Assembly: GCF_001522545.3 (NCBI RefSeq)
Contig: NC_031797.1
Coordinates: 3,125,961-3,189,960, forward strand
DNA: 64,000 bases
Direction of reading: 5' to 3'
DNA from: Parus major
Lineage: Eukaryota > Chordata > Aves > Passeriformes > Paridae
Shown in pieces: positions 48,721 through 62,900 of this stretch; the first letter of the stretch is position 1; each line of letters opens with the position of its first letter. The translations under genes and the position numbers were made by a program. The notes beneath the pieces were generated by a model. The model worked only from the letters and a program-made list of their open reading frames with translations. It ran no database searches and was not told the DNA's origin.

Positions 48721-50950
48721 GTGGCTTCTGTTCCATTTTTACTGAGCAGAATGAAAAATTATCCTTCTGAGGCAAGTAGAAAATTCAGGAATTATTAGTC
48801 CAAGGCACATATTCTAAAAAAATCTCTTTACATATGTACAACTTAATTATAAATATACATAGAAACAAAAGGCAAACGACAAGCAGATTAAAAAGTGCCA
48901 ACACAAAGGTGTCAGGGAAGAAAACAGGGACTCATTAAAAATACAATCAGTAGGACAACTGCAGAATAATTTAGTTAAAAGATAACATTACATATTATTA
49001 ACCCTGACAAAACACGGGATCGGGGCAGGAAAGGGATTCCTTGAAGGTGCTCTCTGTCTTTCCAGAGATCAGGGAGGCAGGATTGCATATATTTTAAAGT
49101 TAAGGTCAAAGCCACCAGGTAAGGCTCCGGTGACAGCAGAGGGTGCCCAGCAGGGAATTCCCCCTTGCTATTCCTGAGTTTAAACCTCTTTGAGCTGGGT
49201 TTTCCCGGCGTCCTTTTCCCTCATTGCTGAGAATTCAGCCCCAATCGAGCAGTGCTTTAAATAGGGGAGGGTGTGGAGAGGGGGAGCCTGGCTCTGCCTG
49301 GGCCCGGGGGAGGCTGCTGGGGTCGAGAGGAGCAGAACTGGGGGAAAGCAGCAGGGCTTTGGGGGGGACACAGGGGGCTCCCCCATCTTTGGTGATCACT
49401 TTGAGGTAAGGAGGTGAAATGTGCCCCCGACCACAGGGATTGAGCCTGGGCTGGTGCTGAGAAGCAGGTGCCAGCTGGGGAGGGGGGTAAGGACAGGCCC
49501 CCAAAACAAAATTCAGGGACCCAGTTGTGTGACTGGGCAGGTCTGTGACCTCAGGGTGTTGGGGCTCAGCTCCTGCCACAGCCAGAGCACAATGCTCCAG
49601 ACAGGAACCCAGAGCAATTCCCAACACCAAACGGGGAACTGGCCCAGTCCCTGAGCCCCAGGGGGACATGGAGGTGACGGTGTCTGCCCAGAGGACGTGA
49701 CACCACCAGGCACTGTGAAGCTCCAGCCCCCTCAAGACTGCCCTGTTAGGGCACAGAGGATCCCCTGCCCCAGGAGTTCTCTGAGGAAGGGCCAGGTCAG
49801 CCAGGGATGGTCCCAGGTTCTCCCCTGAAATCATCCCGGCGCCACTTTTAGGAAACCTCGCTGTCCTCTGTCCTGGGGAGGAGGCAGCAGGGGGTGGGGC
49901 AGTGCTTTGCAAAGCAGCCTTTGTTCTTTGGTATCCAACAGGGCAGTTGCAGCAGGAGCAGCCAAACTGCAAATCCTGGGTGGTGACAGTGACACTGCAC
50001 ACTCTGAGCAGTGCCAATGACACTGCACACCCTCAACAGTGACACTGCACAACCTGGCTGGGCTGCCCTGACCCAGACCCGTGGACTGGGGTCCATGGCC
50101 CAGCCAAGGACAGTGGCAGGACCAGCAGGATGTCCAGGTGAAGGGACAACATGTGACAGCAGGAAACTGGCCAAAGCACATCTGGTCACGGCGACCTGGT
50201 GAGGTTAAAGTGCAGGACAGGGGACATGTGTCCCTTCTGCTCTGGGGAATCCTGCTGGTCCTGGTGTGGCTGAGCTCTGACAGACTCCAGCTCTGTCACC
50301 GTGGGGTGCAGCCAGCTCTGGCCGCTCCCACGGAGCTCAGGCAGCCCAAGGTCCCTTCCTGCAAAGGGCAGCACAGGCAGTTTTGATCTCTCACTACACC
50401 TGCTCAGCCCTGCCAGAGGACACCTGAGCTCAGCATCTCCCAGCTCCTCTGGGATAACATTCCCTTCCCCTCCATCCCAGGCTGCCAGCACAGCCTCAGG
50501 GTCCACAGCAGTGCTGGGGCAGCCCAAGCTGGGGCTGGGCTCCCACTGTTCCCTAACTGACCAGCACGTGGTCAGTGGGTCATTCCAGAGCCTGGCCCTG
50601 GCCTTGCTGGGCTGGAGGGCTGGGGAAGGCTCGGACACTCAGTAGTCTGCAGGGGTTGGGCAGAGGAGGGGTCTCCCCTCAATCCCACTTGGGCACTGAC
50701 CTGTGAGCAGGACTTGACCCAGCAGAGCCCAGCAGGACCCGCTCAGCTCCCCCTGGGCACGTTCCATACAAACCTGTACATGCCTGACTGAATAGTACAT
50801 ATAAATAAAATTCACTTTAAGGAACTCCAGGCTTTCTCTTCCCTCAAAACCAGAGCAGGATCAGTCCAAACCTGTAGAAAAGTCAGGGCTCCTCAGCTCT
50901 CACCTCTGCACCAGAGGACACAGATCCACAGCAGCATTCCCAGCTGGCAT
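48721..50950 (-). other. SBNO2: Probable SBNO2 3'UTR
   Basis: Extends from the SBNO2 stop (50951-50953) into AT-rich sequence near 48730-49000 that has several ATTTA-type words on the minus strand. No canonical AATAAA was found in the AT-rich stretch, so the end is a guess. Confidence 0.4.
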
Positions 50951-53900
50951 TCAGAAATCCGGGAAAGGCCCACTGAACTGGATCACGCTCTGGCGCTCCG
51001 GGGGGAGCAGGTTCTCCTGGGAGGGCCCATTGAACGTCCTCAGCATGTCCTCCAGGATCTCTCTAAAATTGATATTCCCGTCTTGCTGGAGAAAATCCTC
51101 CTGTGGCTGCTGCAGGGGGGGCGGGGGGGGCAGGGCAGGGGGCTCGTGCAGCAAGGGGCCGGGGGCTGCGCTGCCCTCCAGCCCAGGAGCGTGGCCAAAG
51201 CCAAAGGACAATCTGTGCTGCTGCTGGGGCTGCAGGGGGGGCTCCGAGGAGAAGCAGAGCGCTCTGGTCTCCGGGTTCAACACCACGTCGGGAATGCTGT
51301 TGCTGGGAGGGCTGTAGGTCAAGTCCAGGATCTCGTCCTGGCACAGGGAGGGCAGGGGCAGCCCAGGCCCCGGCAGGATGTGCAGTGGCAGGGAGAAGGG
51401 TGAGCTCTGCTCCTGGGCCTGGAGCAGCCGGCTGTGCTTCCGCTTCACGTCCTCGTCCATCTGCTTCAGCTCCTCCCGCACCCTGTGGACACAGCTCTCG
51501 GGGATCTTGATCCCTGGGAGAGGAGCAGACATCAGCCCCCTGTGGCAGGACCTCCCACCCCCTGATACAGCAAAACCTTATCTCCATCACACGTGGCTAA
51601 GTCAGACCAGAACTGTCACGTGATTAATTATCTCAGCTAAAAACCTCCTTAGCCAGCAACAAGCATTCTGTCTTGGTGTGAGAAACGAAAATTAGAACAC
51701 AAGCGTTTTTACAACTATAAAAGACCACAATGATTTTCATGAAATCAGAAATCTCTTATACACTCTCTGAGTGCGTGGAGAGTTCTCCTTGATGACCAAG
51801 ACATAGGCATCAAGTTACTTCCCCTAGGGAGTGAGAGAAATTAAGGAGATTCTCTGCACACCACCATCATTCATTGGTAGGTGACATTTACTCCTAATTT
51901 GTATTAATTTCTTTGCTAGCTGTAACATAGGTACCTTTATCTACTAGCAGTGTTTCCATTGTTTATCCTTTCTAGTGAGTAAATTTGTTTATGTCTGTTT
52001 TTGTTGGCTATTCAAATAAATAATTCCTGGCCTGATTGGTCATTATTAAGAACTTGCAAGTGAGAGTGGGTTTTAGGGTGGTGTCTACTGCCAGAAACCT
52101 TTCAAAGGCAGAGACTTGTCTAAGCTCTCCCCTCTCCATTCATAACTCCATTCCCTGGGAAGGGATGGGGCGCTGTGGGGACAGAGGGAAAGGGCAGCAG
52201 CACTGGGGTGTTCATGAGGATGATGAGCCTGGCTCACCCCCTCTGCCCCAACACATCCAACTCCCCTCCTTCCCACAGGGTCACCTCAGCAGTGTGAGCT
52301 TCCACCCCGGGTGCTGGAACACGCCCCTTTAAGGGAGGGAATCTTGGTGCTGGGCAGTTGGACCCCTTCCTGCTCCCCTTCCCAGCACTTCACTCACCGA
52401 CTTGTTTCTTCTTCTCCTTGGTCTTGAGGCGCACGATCTGCAGGTAGCTGCTGCTGGTGATGTCTGCCATGACGCCGGCGATCCTGCTCCACACGCGCAG
52501 CAGGGCCCCGCACAGCATGTAATAGTGCCTCAGGCGCATGCCCTGGAAGCATTCCTTCCCCTCCTGGATCAGCTTGCAGCTCTTGTTCCTTCGGGGATCA
52601 CAGGAGAAAACCACTGGAATTAGCACAGGTTCCTGGAGCTGAGTGGGATTCACTTCCCCACAGCCTCCCCCACTGCCACAGTCAGCTGCAGGGTCCTGTC
52701 TAGGGAAGGAGGATGTGGATTAATGGCTTTAAGATGAAGGTGAGGAGCTTTAAATTGGATATCAGGAAGGAATTTCTCCCTGTGAAGGTGGTGAGGGCCT
52801 GGCACAGGCTGCCCAGAGAAGGTGTGGCTGTCCCACTCCTGGAAATGTTCTAGGCCAGGTTGGATGAAGCAACCTGGTGGAAGGTGTCTCTGTCCATCCC
52901 TGCCATGAAACTGGATGGGCTTCATTAAAGGTCCCTTCCAACCCAAACCATCCTGAGATTCTGTGGCAGGCTGGGGCTGCAGCTGCCTTACCACACAGCG
53001 TGGTTACAGTTCTTCAAGGAGAAGTGGTAGCTGCTCTCCCAGTGCTCCTTGGCTTCCTCGGGCAGCACCTGCAGCACAACACTCAGCATTAGGAATTTTC
53101 CACTCTCCAGGATGAAGAGATATGAAATCCAGGACTGGGAGTCAGGACACCTGCTGCTGCCACCATCCCTGCCCCACAACAGAGCCAGAAGGAGTTGTGA
53201 CAGGGTTACAATGAATGCCCTTCCAACCTCCCCCAGCTCTCACACTGGAGGCTGCAGGTCCCACCTACCCGCCGGTATTTCTTCTGCAGACTGTCCAGGC
53301 TCTCAGGCTGGCTTTGCTTCCCAATATTTGGTTTGTAGAGGATGAAGTTCTTGCCACGGCTCTGCTCTGCCAGCAGACAGGTGTATTTGCTGCCTCGCAC
53401 CTGTGGGGTACAGCTGATGGGCACAGGCACAGCCTCCCTCCCCAGATTTCTCTAAACAAACCTCTTCCTGCCAGGATGGAGATCCTTGAGGGCATTTCCC
53501 AGCCCTCAGGAAGAGTGACCTCGTACAGCCATGGCAGATTTCCTGCTGGAATCACCCCTGAGCTGAGGTGCCACCCTGGCAGAGCCCAGAACATACCTTG
53601 TAAGAAAGGTAGAACCCATCGAAGGTTCCCGTCAGTTTGAGCGACTTCTCATAGGCTTCCTCCCACTTTAAACCTCTGTCAACGCTGATCTGAACAGGGA
53701 CACACAGAGGGATGAGTAACTCCAGGGGCAGGACAAGTGGCTCTGTGTCTGCCTCACAAATCCCCCTCAGCACAGCCTAGGAGCAGGCAGAGAAGGTGCT
53801 CACCTTGTAGAACACGACCTGCCCATCCTGTGGGTGCCCTGGGGTCAGGAAAACCTCCTTGCTCTCCTCGTAGATCTCATCCACTCCTGGGGCTAAATCT

Positions 53901-56900
53901 GTGAAAGGAGAAAAGGCTGCTGTAAAGAACATCCTCCCAAAAGCACCTCCTTGGGTCTCAGGATCTCTGCTGGGTGGGGACACTGCACTGGGAGGAACTG
54001 GAACCCCAGGGGTGCAAGAGGCAGAGCTGTGGCCACCCCTCCTTTTCCATACCAAGGATGCCCATGTCGTATTTGCCCTCCTTCTTGTCCTTCTCAATCA
54101 GGTAGTCAAAGGTGTCAGAAAAATACTGGAAGAGCATGTTCTGCTTGTCCACCTCCAGGCCCAGGATGCGGTTCAGGAATTTGGTGATGGAGCAGTCTGC
54201 AAGAGCACAGTGGGTCAGGGAATGGGGTGCAGATGAGGAACCCACCAGCCCCCTCCCAAAGAGGACCCCCCAACAGCCTCCCCATGACCCTTCTGACAGC
54301 AGCCCAGTCCAAGGGCTGTTCCTGTGAGGAAGCTGAATGGGATCTGCAGAGCCATGGGATCTGCAGCACAGGCTGTTCCCACAGGACCTTCCCCTCATGG
54401 CAGACATCCCATCCAGGCGCCCAGCAAACCCCAGAACATCAAGTGGGCCATGACAGCCCCTTCTCTTCCATCTGCCCCCTGCCTTGGGGGCTTCCTCACG
54501 TACCCTTCTCCACGGAGACAGTGCCATATTTCATCTGGTTGCAGCAGATCCCCACGGAGATGAGCCCTTGCTTCATTTCTAGAATGGCACAACACATCTT
54601 TTGCATTTTGGGGTTAAACCTCCCATCAGCATTCCTGCAGGACAGCTTCCCCTCCATGAACTCAGCCCCTCCCCACACCTGGCAGGGTGACATCTAAGCC
54701 AGCAGCACTTTCCCCTCTGTTTTCTCCCTCTGACCTCCTGCTCGGTTCTCCCAGCATCCCAAACCTGGGACCAACCCATCCAACAGAAACCCTGGAGCTG
54801 GTAATGCTCTTACCACGGAAAAAGGTGTCCTCCCCTCTCTCGTAGCTCCTGGGCACAGGAACCCTGTTCTCTGTGTGGCTGAGGATTGTGGACAGGACCC
54901 TGTCCAGGGCTTTGGCCCCGTACTGTGGGAGGAGACCAGAGTCACACACGGGAGGAATGGACACAGATGGCCGAGCTGGGGCTGGGGGTGTCACACACTG
55001 CTGAGGGTGACACTGCTGAGGGTGTCACTGCTGAGGGGACACACATTGCTGAGGGTGACACACACTGCTGAGGGTGTCACACTGCTGAGGGTGTCACACA
55101 CTGCTGAGGGTGTCACACACTGCTGAGGGTGTCACACACTGCTGAGGGGACACACACTGCTGAGGGTGACACACACTGCTGAGGGTGTCACACACTGCTG
55201 AGGGGACACTGCTGAGGGTGNNNNNNNNNNNNNNNNNNNNNNNNNNNNNNNNNNNNNNNNNNNNNNNNNNNNNNNNNNNNNNNNNNNNNNNNNNNNNNNN
55301 NNNNNNNNNNNNNNNNNNNNNNNNNNNNNNNNNNNNNNNNNNNNNNNNNNNNNNNNNNNNNNNNNNNNNNNNNNNNNNNNNNNNNNNNNNNNNNNNNNNN
55401 NNNNNNNNNNNNNNNNNNNNNNNNNNNNNNNNNNNNNNNNNNNNNNNNNNNNNNNNNNNNNNNNNNNNNNNNNNNNNNNNNNNNNNNNNNNNNNNNNNNN
55501 NNNNNNNNNNNNNNNNNNNNNNNNNNNNNCTGAGGGTGTCACAAACTGCTGAGGGTGTCACTGCTGAGGGGACACACACTGCTGAGGGTGACACTGCTGA
55601 GGGTGTCACAAACTGCTGAGGGTGACACTGCTGAGGGTGTCACACACTGCTGAGGGTGTCACACACTGCTGAGGGCGTCACACACTGCTGAGGGCGTCAC
55701 ACACTGCTGAGGGTGACACTGCTGAGGGTGTCACACACTGCTGAGGGTGTCACACACTGCTGAGGGTGTCACACACTACAGAGAATACTGTCACCCCAGG
55801 ACAGCCACAGACAAGACAAGGGGAAAACTGTGTCAGTGCCTCCCAAGTCCCCAGGGGAATGGAGGTCCCTCCCTGGGTGCCCTTCCCAGCTTCCTTTCCC
55901 AGCTCCTAGTGGGAGCAGAGTCCTCAGTGTGATCACAGCTCCGAGCCTGCAGGAGCTGGGAGCCAGCAGCTAGGCTGCAGATGCTAGAAATGATCCTCCT
56001 GGCTCTGGCTCCCTTCCCAGCTCCTCCAACCCCCTCTCAGCCGTGCTGCCCCAGCCCAGCCCTGTCACCTTGTTCTCGAAGTTGTACTTGCTGAGGTCCC
56101 GGGACTCGGTGGCCCGTCGGTCCCCGTGAGTTAAGGCACCCTGGGAAGGCAGATGGAGCAAAAGTTCTTACTCTGAGCTGTTGCAAAACACCAGGGAAGG
56201 ATAGCCAAAGGCATGTGCAGGAACGTGCCATGGGGAGGCAGTGTTCCTCTGGAATAGAGAGACTTTACCAAAGGGTTTGGGGATTTAGCGGAAGTGAAGA
56301 AAATGAAACAGAGGCAAAGTATTGCATTAATTATTTGGTCAGCTTTTTGGGAATAATATGGGTGTATGCTCCAGTAATAGTGGGGAAATTGCAGCATCTG
56401 GAAGTGGGTTCTTGCTTTCCAATTCCTCCCAATGCCTCGATTACATATTCTTCCTCACTTCCTTTCCCAAATCCCAGGATGCTAAAAGCCTTCTGCATTC
56501 CATGACCGCAGTGCCTGAGCCAGGGGTGACACAATCCCCCCAGTCACAGTGGCCGTGCTGGTGGGAGCTCTGACCCAGAATCTCCTCAGAGGGAATCAGA
56601 GCTGTGTTAGGATCACAGCTGATCTCTGCTGTGGGCACTCACCAGGCTCTCCAGGCGTTTTGCCACGATGGATGCAAACCTCCTCTCCCCTGCCAGCTCT
56701 GAGATGAGGAACACGTACTCGGGAGCAGAGACCTGGTTGGATCGGTGTGTTCGGCCTAGGGGGACACAGGAACAGGGATGGAACGGGAGGTTGGGATGGC
56801 CTGTCTGGAATGGGAATGTAACCAGAAAAGCCACATATTGCCCATCTTTCTCACCCTGGCGAGTCCACCCTCTGCCCCAGAGCTCAGGGCTATAAACCCA

Positions 56901-59900
56901 GCTCTGCCAAGTCTCAGCAGCACCAGTGACTGTGCCTCTGGTGTTTTCCCCACAGAGACATCTCCTAAGTGTACCTTGGGTTGTCACCACACCTGACCCT
57001 CCCAGGGCCCATCCCACAGCCTGGCCCACGCTCAGGGGAGGTGACAGTGCCCAGGGACACCCAGGCCTCACCGAACTGCTGGATGGCCCGGTCTGCGCTC
57101 CAGGGCAGCTCCAGGGTCATGTGCACCCGGCGCTTCTGGTTCTTCACCCTTCTGTCTGCTTGGAGGGAGATCCCTGAGCTGGAGGCCTCCGAGATTATCG
57201 CTACGAGCTACAGGAGAGATGAGTGAGAACAGAGTGAGGCTCCTGGACACATGTTAAACAGCTTCAAGAAACAGCTCCAGGCACTAGAGCAGCCCCAGCC
57301 CACAAAGGGACCTGGGAGACTTTGTCCCCTTCCAGCAGGTGAAACCCACAGAGAGCTGCTGGCCTGAGGCTGGCAGGGAGGCACTGACACCCTCCCTGCT
57401 CTCCCCACTCCCAGCACACTCAGTCCTGTGCAGGATTTTGGAGCTGGACCCCAGCTCACCTTTTCCCCCTGCATGAAACGCTCCTTCTCCTTCAGGTTGA
57501 CGTGGTCTATGGAGAGCCCTTGCTCGGCGCGGGACTCGAACACAACGGAGCCGTCGGGCCTGCGAACCACCCGTCCCTTCCGGCCTGTCATCTGCACACA
57601 GGAGAGGAGTGCCATCCAGACAATTCCCAACAGCTTTTTCACACTGCCAGGGGGAGGAAACCCTCTGCCAGCAAGAATCTTTTTTTATATAGAGGAAATT
57701 TTTCCCTATATGGGCACAGGTTGTCCAGAGCAGCTGTGGCTGCCCTATCCCTGAAAGTGTCCAAAGCCAGGCTGGATGGGGCTTGGAGCAACCTGGGATA
57801 GTGGAAGGTGTCCCTGCCCAGGGCAGAGGGGTGGAATGAGATGATCTTTAAGGTCCCTTCCCAAAGCATTCCACAATTCTGTGACTCTTTGCTAGCCCCT
57901 TTCCCTGTCACCCAGTGCCACCAACATACACTGACAGTGGGAAGTACCTCAGCCACGTTCTCTGGGCCCCCAAAATAATCAATCAGTTCATCCAAGGTGT
58001 TGAGAGGTAGCTCTTTGCCCAGTGCTTTCACTTTTGCTAGGAGGTCTTGCTTCATCTTTTCGACCCTCAGCTCTCTCAGGCCGTGCAGCTCTTTCTGGGA
58101 AGGCAGCATGTGGAAACTACCTGCAATGTGAAAAGCAGTTTAGAGGTTCTTGGTAACCGGACATCAGAGAGTGGTATAAAGTTATCCCAGAGGGTTTTTG
58201 GGGGCACTGCTGCTGGATACAGGCACCATGACCTGCAGTCAGTGCTGAGCATGGAGTGAATTTCCTTCAGTGTTCCCTGTTCTGCTGGGGGAAGGAACAC
58301 ACAGGGCAGCGGATCAGCTGCTCACTGATCACAGCGGGGGAATGTGGATCAAGTGTGACCCCCAGGATAAAATCCAGCCAGGATCACGAGGCTGTCCCAA
58401 GCCTGAAGGGGTCCCTGCAGTGCCCCCCTCCCCAGCTGTCCCCGTGTCACTGCCCCGCTCACCCCTGTCCTCGCCAGTGCAGCCGCCGAAGGTATGATCC
58501 ACAAAGATGACATCGTCCGTCTCTAACAGGGACTCGGGGGAGGAGGAGAGGTCGCTGTCCAGCCCCATGTCCGAGTCGGTGCTGCTGTCATCACTGATCT
58601 TGATGATGACCCCTTGGTCACACGGGCCCCGCAGAGCCTTGGGGCAGCGGCCCCGCGGCCGCCCTGCAGCAGAGAGCAGCAGTGTCACAGCCCCAGCCCC
58701 AGCAGGACAGAGAGGGACAGCTCACACAGGAAAAGCAGGAATCCCACAAGAGCTGAGCCTGCCCAAAATGACAGCCTGAGCTCAGAAACACAGAGCCTCT
58801 GGGGTGGGGGTGGCAATTAGGGAGGGAGGAAGAGCAGGAAAGAGAAAGGAAGAGAGAGAAAGGCACTCCTGAGCAGGGCTGCACACATCACGATGGGTGC
58901 ATGGCTGGCTTTAAGCAGTGCCAGCTCCTCAGGGAAGGAATCCCAGGGGATTGCCTCCAGAGGAGTGTGCAGGACCCGGGAAGGTGCTGGACTTTTGGGA
59001 CATTGTTCACTTGCAGGCACAGCACGACGTGGCCCTGCTGCATAAGAGGGTTCAGTGATCAGCTTGCACAAGGTGCTGCACAGCCTGCCAGTGCTGCTGC
59101 CTCCTCTGCCCCCTGTTCCACATCCCACTGGAGGAGAAATCCCAAAACTCCTCTTACCTGCAGCCACAACAAAAAATTCTGCAGGGAAATTATTTTTTCC
59201 TCAGGACATCTGCTATGCTCTAAGTAAGGGGCTGTGGAGGACCCTCCTTGCTGCAGGAGGGGTTCAGACACCAGGCAGGTCTTTTGTGCCATCTGCCCCC
59301 AAATTGGGCTGAGGGGAAGGGTCAGGGTCAGGCCAGTGGGGCAGAGGGAAGAAAAGTGGGGATGACCCAGAGCTGCTGTCCTCTGGGTGAAGGAGCAATG
59401 GGAGATGTCCAGGAGGGCAAACCAAAACCAGGGAGAGCAGCAAAAAGCCTGAAGTGGGGAGAAGGGCAAAAGACAGAGAAGCTGAGTGGCTGGAGGGGAG
59501 CAGCAGGGCAGGAGGCAGGGGCTGGGATGGGAGTGAGGGAGATCTTACGTTTTCTTTTAATGCCAGTTCCTTTTTCTCTCTTTCTTTTGGTTGAAGGAAA
59601 GTGCTTCTGAATTAGTGATAGAAAGACGCCTCTGAAAGTAAGATGCAAAATTTATTCCAGATGCCAGCAACACATGCTGGTTATCACATCCCAGGGTGTG
59701 TTTGGGATAGCCCCACATGCCATGGAAGAGAGCTCAATCCACCCCATCCATGGCCACCAGCTTGGGCTCAGCCAGCCCTTGGTACAAGGTGGCTCTTGGA
59801 CCTGCAGGTCCTTTATATAGCAATCAAGAAGGAGTTTTAAACTGGAAATTTAAATTTAAATTTAAATTCCTCACTACATTAGGAATCTGCTACTCAAAAA

Positions 59901-62900
59901 TCCAGTAAGCCCCGGTGCCCCAGCCCCTCTCCATGCCCTGAGAGCACAGACCACTGCCAGGCCATCCAACAGATGTGCTCCACCAAAGTCCGCCAAATCC
60001 CTGGCTGTGGGCCTGCTTCCCACAAAACCAAGGGACAGAACGGGGATCTGTAGTTGTTCCAAGTGAATGGAAGAAAAATAAGTTAGAAAAAGTGAGAATC
60101 AAATTCTGTGGGCTGTTCTGCAAATTAAAGAGCAAATGTTTAAATGCTGACTGTGTGGATGAACCCCCAGGGCAATGGGGTGGTACTGACTGAGCTCTGC
60201 TTGAAAACAAAAACCCAACAAAACAACAAAAAACCCCAAAGCCAAACAGGTGAGAGGATGGACATGAGAACTCCCCCAGGTGAGAAAAGGGGGACTTGGG
60301 ACCTGGGGAGGGAGCTCCAGGACCCTTGGTGTGAGGGGCTGAAGGGGACAGTGTCCTGCAGAGGGACAGAGCTCTGTGACTGCAGTTATGTGACACCAGG
60401 AATGACCCCTTGTCCTGTATGCTGGGGTGACCCAATGACCACTCACCCTGCAGCCTCCCAGCTGTGAAATCCCACTCACTTCCCGCACTCACCCCTCCCC
60501 ATCTCCCTGAAAACAGAGCCCTGGCCTGGAATCCACTCACAGGACCGTGTTTATTTTTAACCCCATTTCTCGGCATCTTTAAACTGCTCCTTCCCAGCAC
60601 AGCCCCCTCCAGAAATCCCCTGAAGTGCTGGAACACCAGGACACACATTTGGCAGCTGAGCAGACGCCAGGAGACACTTGGTGATCTGGCCAGGGCTGTG
60701 GAACACAGAGCTCCTGCCCCTGGGAGTGGGGATAACTCACACAGAGTGGGACCCCTGACAGACCCCTCCTCCTGCACCGCTCAGCTGAGGACCACACTGT
60801 CCCCTAGACTGGGGTTCTGTGACCTGGAAACCAATCCAAGGGGCCAAATGACCCAAGGAGCTGCCAGACCTGCCCTGTGCACTGTCACCAAACTGTATTT
60901 GGTTTTCAGAAATGGGCTGGAGGCAGAGGAGTGACACAAATCAACCCAAACCCCGTCAATAAGGGAGGAAAGCTCGGCCCAACCCGGCCTCACGCTGCCT
61001 CAGGCATCTCTCACTGCTCACACCTGCAGCAGAATCACCTGGAAGAAAACATCTCTGCAAAACAGAGGAAAGCCAAACCAATCCCAGATTTTTGTCCCCT
61101 GTCATGTAGGAACATTCAGGGACAGGCTGGGGTTTTGGAAGCTACAGGAAGGAGGGGGAGCAGGAGCCTCACTCTCTGCTGAACGGGAAGCACACGTCCT
61201 GCTGCTGGCTCACTCCTGGCACAGGCAGCTCTCCTGTTACTGGGAACAATGGCCACACAGCCAGGACACTGGTCTGTGAGCTAAAAACCTGCTCTGGTGG
61301 ATCTAAACTCCTCAGATCACTCCTCCCACCCCCTGCCCCACTGACATCATCTCACAGCATCATCCCAGCCTCTGCCATCACAGGAAATTCTCTTGCTCAT
61401 TTCTTCTGTGCCAACAGCCTGGTTTTCCAGAGCCAGATCCACACAATCCACCTCTGAGCTACATTTCTGGCTCTCTTTCTGCCAATTCTTTTATGTGTGT
61501 AGAGAGTAGCATCAGGCTCTTCCTGCAGGTCCATGGGAGACTTCAAAATCCAGGATGTAGCTCGTACAGTCCCACTGAGGATGCAGTGCCTCAAGAACCC
61601 ACCTGAGTGTCCCCTCCATGGTACAGGGGGAGGTGACATCAAAAACTGCATTTTAACACCTGCCAGTGCTCCGTGGCCCCAGGACAGAACTTTCCACCCA
61701 CCCCTCTGGCCTCCCACACACCCTGCAAAGGAAAACAGGGATTTTTGACTCACTCTGCAGCAGAGACAAAGCAGTTGAGGTGCCCATCGTTCTCGTCCAG
61801 GACCTCCCTGGTGCGAGCCTCCCCCGTGGACTGCAGGCCGATGACAATGCACTGTGGGGACACGAGGGATGGCACAGTCAGGTGCCAGGGCAGCTGCACT
61901 GCCACAGGCTCGAGGCATTTCCCAGGTCCAGCTGCCTCCCCTTGGCTCCTGTTCCAGGTAAATCTGTGCTGGGCCCGTGGCAGGGCTCCTGAGGAAGAAC
62001 CATCTCTCAAATCTTTCAGCATCAACACCCCCCTGTGCTGCTTCCCCAGAGGAGGACTCTGAGCACAGAACCTCACTGACTGTGCCAGGAAGTTTCTGCC
62101 TAAAATCTCCAAGGTGCACCCAGACAGAAGAAAGGACAGAGCTGTACTTGAGGTGAAGGGTTTGGTACCTCTTCTAGAATTGGAGAATTACAGATAGGTT
62201 TGGGTTGGAAGGACCTTAAAGTTCATCTCATCCCCCGCCATGGGCAGGAACAACTTCACTAGACCAGGATGCTCCAAGCCCCATCCAAGCTGGCTGTGAA
62301 CACCTCCAGCTTGAACATGACCCAGAATCCCCTCCCAGCCCAGCCTGACCACACAAACAGCAGGCAACACCTCAGGAGACGAGACCACCTCAACTCCCCA
62401 GCATCACTCACTGGGAACCTTCTCAGAAACCCAGACTCCCTTCACTCCAGAGAGAAATCCAGCCTTAAAGAGGTTTGGACTGGCTGCCAAACCGAGCAAT
62501 AACTAACTCCCTTTGGTTGCAGGTGAGGCTGGAGGGTGCTGCTCCCATACCTTGTCCCTGGCCAGCTCCTCCTGGGCCAGCTCCACGAGCCGCCGCACCT
62601 TGGCAGCGATGCAGAGGTACTTGAAGAAGCGCTGGTGAGCCGACCAGAACTGACCCCACAGCGACTTCCGAGACTCCAGCCCAATGCAGTCGGCTGCCTG
62701 CTGGAACACCATCAAGGCCTCTGCCCACTGCAGATAATACCAGGAAGAATGAGTTAATAGAATTCCCATTGTCCCTCCTGCCATGCATGAGGTGACCAGA
62801 ACAGTTTGAGGGTTGATAATCTGATTTAGAATCGGTGTGCATTGGGCTGGATGAACACTGGTCATCCTCTCCATTAGCACGATGCAGCTGATTTGGTTTG

